The notes under the pieces: generated by a model | Seen by the model: only the letters and a program-made list of their open reading frames with translations | What the model was told of the DNA's origin: nothing | Databases searched by the model: none | In this document: positions 43,292 to 50,927 of the stretch, piece by piece | Layout of the letters: every line of letters starts with the position of its first letter | Position numbering within the stretch: the first letter of the stretch is position 1 | Virus record (IMG/VR): IMGVR_UViG_3300037258_000514 | Location: 62,001 to 126,000 of that record | From: a virus | Length of the DNA stretch: 64,000 nt | Direction: 5' to 3' (one strand) | Translations under genes and position numbers: made by a program

Positions 43292-43900
43292 TCAGTTTTT
43301 CCTTACTCTAAAGTTCGCATCTACAACAGAGAACTGAGCTTTCTTTTCAGTTACAGAAGCTAAGCCGAGTTTACCAAGTGCATATTGATATTGAGCCTCT
43401 GCTTCTGGTGTTCCTGTACCGAGATTTGCGAAGTGAAACTTCGCCTCTTTCTTACCTTTGTTGTCGCGCATATCCCCTTCAAACGTACAGGCGATAAGAT
43501 CTCCTTTGTTAAAAGTAACCTCCAATCCATCAGTTCCATAAACAGAAGCAGGCATGTTAATCTCTAACTTAGCAGGAAGGGCTACATCATTAACAAAGTC
43601 TTTAAACTTTGTCATTAAGACTTTCTGCCCCATCCTAGCCGTAATAATCCAATTTCCTGTTGCATGATCTGGCGTCAATGTTGCTCCCTCCCTTATTTTC
43701 ATCTTATCGAGAAATACCGCGCCCTTGCCTGCTGACGTGAATCCTTCTGTTTCATCTATGATTTGTTTAAGTCGTGGTAGTATTTTATCCAATTCTGCTC
43801 TTTCCTTCTTAACCGATTTAAGTTGACGCTTAATACTCCTAAGCTGTTGTTTTTTAGCTTGAAGATGAAATTGAATAGCACGACGTTCACTTCTTTTCAT
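43292..43900 (-). CDS. Hypothetical coiled-coil protein
   Basis: 202 aa from ATG 43900 (GGAG, 9 nt). Basic coiled coil (about 1-50, QLRSIKRQLKSVKKERAELD) followed by a beta-rich domain (WIITARMGQKVLMTKF, GDLIACTFEGDMRDNKGKKE). Function unknown. Confidence 0.55.
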   Translation of the reverse strand: MKRSERRAIQFHLQAKKQQLRSIKRQLKSVKKERAELDKILPRLKQIIDETEGFTSAGKGAVFLDKMKIREGATLTPDHATGNWIITARMGQKVLMTKFKDFVNDVALPAKLEINMPASVYGTDGLEVTFNKGDLIACTFEGDMRDNKGKKEAKFHFANLGTGTPEAEAQYQYALGKLGLASVTEKKAQFSVVDANFRVRKN

Positions 43901-44159
43901 TTCTATTAACTCCATCTACACGAGTTAGTTCAATTCTATCCGGAAGATATTTACTCCCTTCAAGTAAATCGGCCAGGTTGTCAGCAGATATTGGTAGCTT
44001 TAATTTCTTCTCAAGAACGGAACAATCAGGTGTTACAACAATACTAACCTTTGTGCAGTTTTTTGTTTTGATTATAAGAGGATTTAGATTCTTCATCTCC
44101 CTTACGTTTGCTGCATCAATAACAATAAATAGCGTATCAGCTACAGGGAAAGTAAGCAT
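43887..44159 (-). CDS. Hypothetical protein
   Basis: 90 aa from ATG 44159, overlapping the upstream TGA (TGATG). MLTFPVADTLFIVIDAANVR. Function unknown. Confidence 0.55.
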   Translation of the reverse strand: MLTFPVADTLFIVIDAANVREMKNLNPLIIKTKNCTKVSIVVTPDCSVLEKKLKLPISADNLADLLEGSKYLPDRIELTRVDGVNRNEKK

Positions 44160-44449
44160 CAGGAAGTCCTCTGAACACCATCCACAACATTGTAGAATGA
44201 AAGCGCATCCACAGGAACATTGTTGAGATGGCAAAGTACTATCAAAGCGGGAAAGATAAGAGGAGTGAATAAATCTAAAACACATTCGCCTTCTTCTTTT
44301 GTTAACATGCAAGCCTGGAAACGTTTTAACTCAACGAGTGGCCCCCCTAAGGGCGAGTTCATATTTACTGTGCCTTTTGGAGTAAGTTTAATCTTCAGTG
44401 CAAACCCTCCCGCACTAAATATAGCTTTTCTTTCCTCGAAGTAGTGCAT
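44159..44449 (-). CDS. Hypothetical protein
   Basis: 96 aa from ATG 44449 (MHYFEERKAIFSAGGFALKI). No ribosome site; 10 nt after the upstream stop. Function unknown. Confidence 0.5.
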   Translation of the reverse strand: MHYFEERKAIFSAGGFALKIKLTPKGTVNMNSPLGGPLVELKRFQACMLTKEEGECVLDLFTPLIFPALIVLCHLNNVPVDALSFYNVVDGVQRTS

Positions 44450-44459
44450 TTGAATTGCA

Positions 44460-44693
44460 CTATCGGATAGCCCAAGCCCATCGTTCACACCCTACCCACG
44501 GAATTATGCCGTACTCGGATGAGTTAGAAGCTTCAGGTGCTTTAAACTCTATCCATGTGTATCTGTTCTTTGGGCGAACATCGGGAAAATCATCCCAGTT
44601 CCAGTTTTCTCTGCTACACTTAACAAAGAAGAGCTCACTTGCGTACGTACCATCAATTTTTTCGTCTACGTGTTTTAGCAAAATACTACCCAT
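44460..44693 (-). CDS. Hypothetical protein
   Basis: 77 aa, Trp-rich (RENWNWDDFPDV, GCERWAWAIR). Function unknown. Confidence 0.5.
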   Translation of the reverse strand: MGSILLKHVDEKIDGTYASELFFVKCSRENWNWDDFPDVRPKNRYTWIEFKAPEASNSSEYGIIPWVGCERWAWAIR

Positions 44694-44720
44694 AGGGTCA
44701 TCGTATAGAATAGATACATT

Positions 44721-45686
44721 TTACCTTCCTGCTACAAAGAGTTTTACTCCAGGGTCTTTTAAGGGTTTTCCCTCTGGTCCTTTGATGTACGATTCAACAA
44801 AGACAGGTCTGTGTCCTCCAGTTGAAGGTAAGTATTGATTTCGCCAATGTCCCCGAACAGACCACTGCCACTGCCAATCAGGCGCAGTTCCGGAGGAATC
44901 TTTCTTGCGCGCTTCCTCCAGCCTACGAAGTGTAATTACGCGAATGAAAGGCGTAACAGGCATTTTCTTAAATGCGTTTCTCCTTAGAACTTGCCTATGC
45001 GTGTTGTGTGTAACATTAGCTGCAAGACGTTGAGCCATTAAGTAAAATGCAGAGTAAATCCAACGTATTTCATGCTTTGTTTCAGACTCACGTCCTTGCT
45101 TGTATTGTCCTCCAACTTCAATAGATATACCTTCGAACTCTTTAATTCTATCAATTAACTTCTCCCCAGGTTGGAGCATAAAGTATGACCACGGGGAGAA
45201 TTTTAGCGTGGAGTGGATATGACTAAGATCAAGGAAGCAAAGGAACTGTGTGGCACCATTCTCCGCGATCTTACCCGGAACATTTCCTACCATTCCTTTT
45301 GCAGTTTGCTCACCCGCAGTGACAGGTCGCCACCCAATAGCTGAGATTTTTGGTTTAAAGTTCAATCCTGAATGGGCGTTTTCAATCTCAACTTGCTCAA
45401 CATGAGGAACTTCAAACGGATCTTCGATCCACAGAAACCCTTGCTTTGATTGCATCCATTCAGGATCAAAGGCAAGATCATCAGGAACAGTCTCCCTTGC
45501 ATGTTCAACAAGGGAACAGAATTTACTGTTCATAAAGAATGTATCACCGGATTCAAGCACATTAATATATAGTGGAATCGCGGCAGTTGAACCTCCTGCA
45601 GAGGCCCCTTTGTATAATCCACCCTCACGCGCCCATCTAAGCCAACTTGCTCTTGTTTCCAGAGCTTTGATGTAGTTTGTTTCCAT
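44721..45686 (-). CDS. Conserved hypothetical protein
   Basis: 321 aa. The C-terminal WQWSVRGHWRNQYLPSTGGH then YIKGPEGKPLKDPGVKLFVAGR (about 275-320) is a conserved block in phage and plasmid proteins of unknown function. N-terminus helical, middle mixed alpha/beta. Overlaps the upstream gene by 50 nt. Confidence 0.65.
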   Translation of the reverse strand: METNYIKALETRASWLRWAREGGLYKGASAGGSTAAIPLYINVLESGDTFFMNSKFCSLVEHARETVPDDLAFDPEWMQSKQGFLWIEDPFEVPHVEQVEIENAHSGLNFKPKISAIGWRPVTAGEQTAKGMVGNVPGKIAENGATQFLCFLDLSHIHSTLKFSPWSYFMLQPGEKLIDRIKEFEGISIEVGGQYKQGRESETKHEIRWIYSAFYLMAQRLAANVTHNTHRQVLRRNAFKKMPVTPFIRVITLRRLEEARKKDSSGTAPDWQWQWSVRGHWRNQYLPSTGGHRPVFVESYIKGPEGKPLKDPGVKLFVAGR

Positions 45687-45909
45687 GTGATTTACCTCCT
45701 TTTTGTAATGCTTTCACAATACGATTAAGCGCTGATTTTCTAAGTTCGAGTGGTATTGGAATTTCAGAAAATGCGTTCCTTATAGCATAACGTAAACGAC
45801 GCTGTTTATTTATTTCTTCTTTCATTTTCTTCGAAAGTTTAAGTTGTCTAAGCTTTCGTTTCATCTTTGATTTCCACTGCTTAACACGTTTACTTTCCTT
45901 CTTCATCAA
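45637..45909 (-). CDS. Small highly basic protein
   Basis: 90 aa, about one third Lys/Arg (RVKQWKSKMKRKLRQLKLSK). Nucleic-acid binding likely by charge alone. Confidence 0.5.
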   Translation of the reverse strand: MMKKESKRVKQWKSKMKRKLRQLKLSKKMKEEINKQRRLRYAIRNAFSEIPIPLELRKSALNRIVKALQKGGKSHGNKLHQSSGNKSKLA

Positions 45910-46117
45910 AATTCCCTATCTGAAGTATATCACAAAGATCATTATCAGAAAACGGTCCCCGCCATTCTGTGCAAGGTCTCCAATGAATAAAATACGTTGC
46001 CTGCCAGATTAATTTCTGATCTGAGTTTAGATTCGGATTTCCAACAAATCTACCTTCATCCTGAAGTTCAACAGCTCTACTCACAGGGACTGATATTGTC
46101 TCCGCTTGTCTGAACAC
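45890..46117 (-). CDS. Hypothetical protein
   Basis: 75 aa from a GTG at 46117 just after GGAGGG. WQATYFIHWRPCTEWRGP in the middle. Function unknown; start uncertain. Confidence 0.45.
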   Translation of the reverse strand: MFRQAETISVPVSRAVELQDEGRFVGNPNLNSDQKLIWQATYFIHWRPCTEWRGPFSDNDLCDILQIGNFDEEGK

Positions 46118-46289
46118 TTTCCCTCCGCCTGAATTCGTTGTTAACTATCTTTAATCTTTCTCTGTCGAAATGATTAAGATCTGCACGTTGAGAAAGAATT
46201 TCAAGTACTCCACGAAGTAGTTCAACTTCTGAAAACTTCGATAAGTCCTCAGGGATAAGCTCTGATAGTTTAATTATGGGTACTGGCAT
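46077..46289 (-). CDS. Small hypothetical protein
   Basis: 70 aa from ATG 46289 (GGAGGA, 3-4 nt). MPVPIIKLSELIPEDLSKFS. Function unknown. Confidence 0.55.
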   Translation of the reverse strand: MPVPIIKLSELIPEDLSKFSEVELLRGVLEILSQRADLNHFDRERLKIVNNEFRRRESVQTSGDNISPCE

Positions 46290-46337
46290 GCTTCCTCCAT
46301 TGCTATCTATCAAGCAAACGCTAAGCATTCGCGTAGA

Positions 46338-46589
46338 CTAAGCATTGAAATCGAACTTTTCAATGCTATATCCAATTCCGGGTAATGCTTTGATTTGATA
46401 CCCAATTAGATTGTCTTCGCAATAGTCAATAATATACTGAAGGGTCGACGCATTGCCTGAATGGTGCGCCTTACCTGTTAGCATAAAATTCTCAACTATA
46501 CGACGTACTTGCGCGTTAGTTAAGTTTCTATGCTTTCTAGGGAGAAGTTGCGGCGCTTTCTTTCTTCCATCGAGTTTAGTTTTGTCCAT
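46338..46589 (-). CDS. Small hypothetical protein
   Basis: 83 aa from ATG 46589 (AAGGG, 7 nt). Basic N-terminus, NAQVRRIVENFMLTGKAHH. Function unknown. Confidence 0.55.
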   Translation of the reverse strand: MDKTKLDGRKKAPQLLPRKHRNLTNAQVRRIVENFMLTGKAHHSGNASTLQYIIDYCEDNLIGYQIKALPGIGYSIEKFDFNA

Positions 46590-46800
46590 CGTTAGACCCT
46601 TGTACTTCTTTAACGACATTGCGAATTTGCTCGTTTAAAGCAGCAAGTTGCGCTGAAATTTCAAACATACATTGCATCTGATAAGTTTGAACCTTTGCCA
46701 TTGCAGCTTGAATTTGAAGGACATTTGCGGGGCCATCACAAGCCTTTACATCATTAAATGCTTTACTAGCTTCATTTCTAATCTGTTCTGCTGTTATCAC
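46576..46800 (-). CDS. Small helical protein
   Basis: 74 aa, MITAEQIRNEASKAFNDVKAC, all helical; ATGA overlap with the PRPP-synthetase-like gene. Function unknown. Confidence 0.55.
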   Translation of the reverse strand: MITAEQIRNEASKAFNDVKACDGPANVLQIQAAMAKVQTYQMQCMFEISAQLAALNEQIRNVVKEVQGSNDGQN

Positions 46801-47675
46801 AATTTTCTCCTGCTTGTTTTTTTGAGTGATGTTAACTTATCTTCGACTAACTTCTCAGTCGGGAACACGCAAAGGTTAGGTCTCTTTGGAGAATACGTAA
46901 ATGAATCTGTACAATACACTTTGGTAAAGTCTTCGAGAAGCAGATCAACTCCTTTCGAGAATATACCATGTGTAACGTACAGGTAAAGTTCAGGATGATC
47001 TTTCTGTTGTTCTCGAATCTTCTGAGCAATCCCCTTAAATGTTCCTCCACCATCACAGATATCGTCTACAATTAATACACGTTTTGTGTTGATGATTGGA
47101 ACAGTAAATTCTAATAAAGCTCCCGTTGTTACATCACGTTTTTTCTGACAATGCAGAACAGGGATGCCAAGTTTTTGAGCAAACAGAAGATTATAGCGAT
47201 CAACCGATCCTTCATCCGGGAGCAGGATAGTTACATCGTCTAGCTGCGCAACCACCGATGCAATTATTGGTTCTACTCCAATATTAACGAAGTTGGCAAT
47301 ACAACTTTTTGCTGCGTGAGAGTGAACATCCAAAGCCAATACGCGATCACAACCCGTCATGTTTATCATATCCCCGAACACTTTGAGTCCAAAGCAATCA
47401 GCAGGTGTAAACCTTCTATCAGCTCTTGCATACGGCAAGTATGGGAAAACAAGGGAAACCGGAATTCTCCGGCCTCCAATTACTTCTCGAACGCAATCAA
47501 CAAGCATCGCCGTTTTAATGAATGATGAACGCGAAATGATTTCTACTTCATCACTGCGATCAATTAGTTTCGCTTGCTCACTGTTCATTCTAACCTGTAC
47601 TTCACCTGCTGGATATGTAAATAGACTATACAGAATACTATTGTCTTCTGGAATGCGGATTTTGTGTATTTTCAT
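46797..47675 (-). CDS. PRPP-synthetase-like enzyme (Prs, or Adps of NARP1)
   Basis: 292 aa. FPYLPYARADRRFTPADCFGLK, LALDVHSHAAKS, and the phosphoribosyl loop RVLIVDDICDGGGTFKGIA (about 198-216) define a ribose-phosphate pyrophosphokinase fold. It ends 4 nt inside the next gene, a NAMPT homologue. In phage NARP2 such enzymes make PRPP for NAMPT; in NARP1 a Prs-fold enzyme (Adps) instead pyrophosphorylates ADP-ribose. Sequence alone does not separate them here. Confidence 0.85.
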   Translation of the reverse strand: MKIHKIRIPEDNSILYSLFTYPAGEVQVRMNSEQAKLIDRSDEVEIISRSSFIKTAMLVDCVREVIGGRRIPVSLVFPYLPYARADRRFTPADCFGLKVFGDMINMTGCDRVLALDVHSHAAKSCIANFVNIGVEPIIASVVAQLDDVTILLPDEGSVDRYNLLFAQKLGIPVLHCQKKRDVTTGALLEFTVPIINTKRVLIVDDICDGGGTFKGIAQKIREQQKDHPELYLYVTHGIFSKGVDLLLEDFTKVYCTDSFTYSPKRPNLCVFPTEKLVEDKLTSLKKTSRRKL

Positions 47676-49165
47676 GCTCTTACTCTCGCCCTAATTTCAT
47701 CAAACGTCTGCTCAACCAAAAGATTACCATTACTGAACACCTTTCTAAAAGCGCACGCGTCAAGTGCTGCTGGGTTAGCTCCTTGCTCAACGTAATAACC
47801 GGGGTTAGCATCATCGGGTCTCGTTCTATATACAGCAGGAATTCCTTTGTGTGATTTCTTAAAATCGTGATCTGTGATTGGGTTTTTGAAAATAGCTTGT
47901 ACGCCTTTCTCTGTTCGTACTGCTGTTGCTTTCATTGCCCAGTTGTAAGTGTCTCTGGTGACGTATTCGTAAGTATACGAACCGATACCAAATACCAAGT
48001 TGTACGGCGATAGTTTTAAGTCGTTTACTGTTCGATCAAGGATCGCAGAAGCACGTTCAACAGAAATTCCGTCTCCGTAGATTACACCAGCCTTGTTGAT
48101 GAGAGGAAGTCCTTTTCTGTTTGAATCTGTGCCGAGTACCATTGCAAGCAATTGAAGTGCTCCATAGTGGGCAGGATGATGCGCCAAATACAACGGGTAG
48201 TCTGTATTTGGAATGTCAATATCCTTATCACCACAAACAATCTTAACAGGATCGCCTGAATCCGGACGGATAACAAGTTTGCCATCTCTTGCCAAGATCT
48301 CTGGTTTTAATCTTTTAACATAATCAGTGATTACTCTCCAGAGATCCCAAGTGTCAGATACAATCGACACAATTCCTGTTGGATATACATCCATGATTAG
48401 GCGACGAAATGTTTCGAATTCTTCATCCTTACCACCAGCGCACATTACTGAGTGTTCAGTTGCAGGAACAGAGCCTCCGCAGCTAAGATTTGCACCATAA
48501 AATTCTTTCGCTGCTAAGATTGCAGGAATGGTATCCGTCCCATTAAAACTTAACAGGTGACCCATACCTGATAGGATTGCATCTTCATAACCCGACATAC
48601 CTCTATAGCTAAAGTCATGTCCCATCCAGTCAACAAAACCAAGATCAGTTTCGCCAGCCTTAGTAGCATACTCAACAAATAACTTTCTGAAACGCTGTGC
48701 CGTTGTTGCAGAAGTTGAAGGCTTCCACAACACGTTAGACATACACGTTTCAAGGAAGTTAGGCAACCAGAAACAGTTCTGATCCGTGTTTGTAATAACA
48801 AGTGCAGGACAACCAAGCGGGACTCTTGCTCCTTCAGGTAAAGCGTAGATATCAATTGGCAAGTATCCTAAATCGTGCAGATATTCAATGTGATCTACTT
48901 TTGGATTGGCTATGCCAAGTGTTGCTTTGATTAACTCTCTGTATTCAGAAAGTACCTCAGCTTTAGGTCGTTTAAAAAATCCTTCGTTCCAACCTTTCTG
49001 TAACCTGTTCTTGATAAAGTATTGCAGGCCAAAGAACACCGTATATTTCTGGTCAAGAATACGGCTTGAACGTGGCGTCCAGTTAGACCAGATTTGCTTT
49101 GTGCCTTCAGGATATTGACTAACGTGTCCTACTTTGTAAAAATCAATTTCAAACAGTGGATTCAT
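47672..49165 (-). CDS. Nicotinamide phosphoribosyltransferase-like (NAMPT, or Namat of NARP1)
   Basis: 497 aa, full NAMPT length. DFYKVGHVSQYPEGTKQIWSN at the N-terminus, GLQYFIKNRLQ, FVDWMGHDFSYRGMSG, GTDTIPAI, PATEHSVMCAGGKDE, VSIVSDTWDLW, LVIRPDSGDP and VIYGDGISVERA are the family's substrate-binding motifs in order. Together with the coupled Prs-like gene it would rebuild NAD from nicotinamide during infection. Confidence 0.93.
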   Translation of the reverse strand: MNPLFEIDFYKVGHVSQYPEGTKQIWSNWTPRSSRILDQKYTVFFGLQYFIKNRLQKGWNEGFFKRPKAEVLSEYRELIKATLGIANPKVDHIEYLHDLGYLPIDIYALPEGARVPLGCPALVITNTDQNCFWLPNFLETCMSNVLWKPSTSATTAQRFRKLFVEYATKAGETDLGFVDWMGHDFSYRGMSGYEDAILSGMGHLLSFNGTDTIPAILAAKEFYGANLSCGGSVPATEHSVMCAGGKDEEFETFRRLIMDVYPTGIVSIVSDTWDLWRVITDYVKRLKPEILARDGKLVIRPDSGDPVKIVCGDKDIDIPNTDYPLYLAHHPAHYGALQLLAMVLGTDSNRKGLPLINKAGVIYGDGISVERASAILDRTVNDLKLSPYNLVFGIGSYTYEYVTRDTYNWAMKATAVRTEKGVQAIFKNPITDHDFKKSHKGIPAVYRTRPDDANPGYYVEQGANPAALDACAFRKVFSNGNLLVEQTFDEIRARVRA

Positions 49166-49174
49166 ATTTTCCTT

Positions 49175-49459
49175 TTACCACGAATTGTAAAAACGAATTA
49201 GCTTGATATCTTTCGGAAGTTTCGAAAGGTTTACTTCGTAGCCTTTACCGTTATCGTTATGCCATTCTTCTAAAGCGCCTACTTTTGCGAGATAGGCTGA
49301 GTTGAGGATGACGCCTCCCTCTTCAGGAGGTTCGTACTCGAAAAATTTCAATACATCAGTCGGTTTCTCAACTCCTGCTGCAGTACATGCATCCCATACT
49401 GCCTTCATCTTCTTCCATTTCTCGTCTGCAGGACGAAAAGCTACAACTGTAGTAGACAT
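49175..49459 (-). CDS. Conserved hypothetical phage protein
   Basis: 94 aa from ATG 49459 (an ATG 6 nt upstream is equally possible). MSTTVVAFRPADEKWKKMKAVWD... is a common small phage protein. Function unknown. Confidence 0.65.
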   Translation of the reverse strand: MSTTVVAFRPADEKWKKMKAVWDACTAAGVEKPTDVLKFFEYEPPEEGGVILNSAYLAKVGALEEWHNDNGKGYEVNLSKLPKDIKLIRFYNSW

Positions 49460-49527
49460 ACCCATCTTGTTTTTAAAACCCTCCAAACTACCCTCTCGAT
49501 AATTTGAGAGGGCAGGCGTGCAAGGTT

Positions 49528-49797
49528 TTATGCCATTCGACGCAGCTTGGCCCAACGAGCTTTCTGAGCCATACTGATGCGTTTACGTCCAGCAGCAGAG
49601 AGCACACGTTTAATTTTCTTAAACGGAATAACACGTCCTGCTGGTGGATGTACTGTTACATGCATGTTAACACTGTTTTTGGTAGCTTCGTCAAAATCAA
49701 GTTCAACTCGGACTTTTGAATTTTTCTTGCTACCATGTTCAAACGACTCGAAGAACGAAGCGATTTCGTTCATGTAGCCTTCCACGATGATTTTCAT
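49528..49797 (-). CDS. Small basic protein
   Basis: 89 aa. Acidic/neutral N-terminus, C-terminal AAGRKRISMAQKARWAKLRR basic helix of a type found in DNA-binding tails. ATGA overlap with rIIB. Confidence 0.55.
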   Translation of the reverse strand: MKIIVEGYMNEIASFFESFEHGSKKNSKVRVELDFDEATKNSVNMHVTVHPPAGRVIPFKKIKRVLSAAGRKRISMAQKARWAKLRRMA

Positions 49798-50927
49798 TCT
49801 TTGCTACTAACAGGCGTTGGAAACGATACAGTTTTACAACGTGCTCCTGTTAATGTTCCTACTGCTGCGATGTAGCTATCCATCGTAGTAGCATCAATGT
49901 CGTGTTTCTTTTCAAGAAGAGCAACTACCTTGTAAGTCTTCTTAAGTTGTTTTGCTACTTGACCGATCGTTAATCCGGCAGCTTTTCGCATAGATTCAAG
50001 CGCGCGGTTGTCTGTTACTTCAGGTCCAACACTCACAAGTTCGTAGCGTTGAACGAGAGTTTTCAAACGAGCATAAGAAGATTTGATAAGTGTTTTTGTG
50101 CTCATCTTCTTCTTACGGATATCACGCTTTACTGTCGGATGAGCAAGGAGCATCTTAATCATGTCCTTGCGATCCTTCTTAACCTCGACCACAAGTTTTT
50201 TCTCAAGTTCAGAATAACCTTCATGCTTGAAGATATGCGTGTCTTTGTCGCCTAGTTCCATCAGTACTTCGTATCGAAGTACTCTAATCTTTCCTGATTG
50301 CGCTGAAAGTACATCACGCGGATTTGCTTTTACAGCCATCGTTTTCTCTCCATAAACTCCATACTGTTTTGAACAGATATGGAATCCAGAAGAGCACTGT
50401 GTATACCAATGGGGATCACCCTCTTTACGAGGCATCATGATGATCTGTCCTGGGCTGTTGTCAACTGTCTGCGAATGCGTATCCATGTTGTTACGTTTTA
50501 CTGACTTGTATGCAAGAAAGTGTCCATCATCTGTGATTGGTAAGTCGTTGTTAACAAGCCAATCATAGAATTCTTTAATTGCATGTGGTTCAGGATTCTG
50601 ATACAAGTTATTCATGAAGCGAATAAGATGACTTACGTTCTTTCGCCCCTCAATCATATCCAAAATTCGTTTACTAAGCGAATTGTGAATCTCTTTGTCT
50701 TTGTAAAAGACTGCGTCTTTCTTCACAGTCACAAGTCCATGAGATTCGACTGAGATATTTTCTGCAAGCGTAACTAAGCCCGGAATTTTTTTCCATTCCT
50801 TAGCTTTGATTGCAGCTTTCATCTTCTTAAAAGTTGGATGAGACTCTTGCAATGCGAAAGGCTTACCTCCAACAATTACTTGGATAAAGTTATCTTTCAA
50901 AACAAAGGGAATAGTTTTAGTTGGCAT
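49794..50927 (-). CDS. rIIB: rIIB-like protein
   Basis: 377 aa. GHFLAYKSVKRNNMDTHSQT and NSPGQIIMMPRKEGD, SSGFHICSKQYGVYG and VKANPRDVLSAQSGKIRVLRYEV are the T4 rIIB family motifs (about residues 135-240). The C-terminal region has an HTH-like AAGLTIGQVAKQLKKTYKVVA. In T4, RIIA/RIIB counter Rex-type exclusion. Overlaps rIIA by 11 nt. Confidence 0.85.
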   Translation of the reverse strand: MPTKTIPFVLKDNFIQVIVGGKPFALQESHPTFKKMKAAIKAKEWKKIPGLVTLAENISVESHGLVTVKKDAVFYKDKEIHNSLSKRILDMIEGRKNVSHLIRFMNNLYQNPEPHAIKEFYDWLVNNDLPITDDGHFLAYKSVKRNNMDTHSQTVDNSPGQIIMMPRKEGDPHWYTQCSSGFHICSKQYGVYGEKTMAVKANPRDVLSAQSGKIRVLRYEVLMELGDKDTHIFKHEGYSELEKKLVVEVKKDRKDMIKMLLAHPTVKRDIRKKKMSTKTLIKSSYARLKTLVQRYELVSVGPEVTDNRALESMRKAAGLTIGQVAKQLKKTYKVVALLEKKHDIDATTMDSYIAAVGTLTGARCKTVSFPTPVSSKE

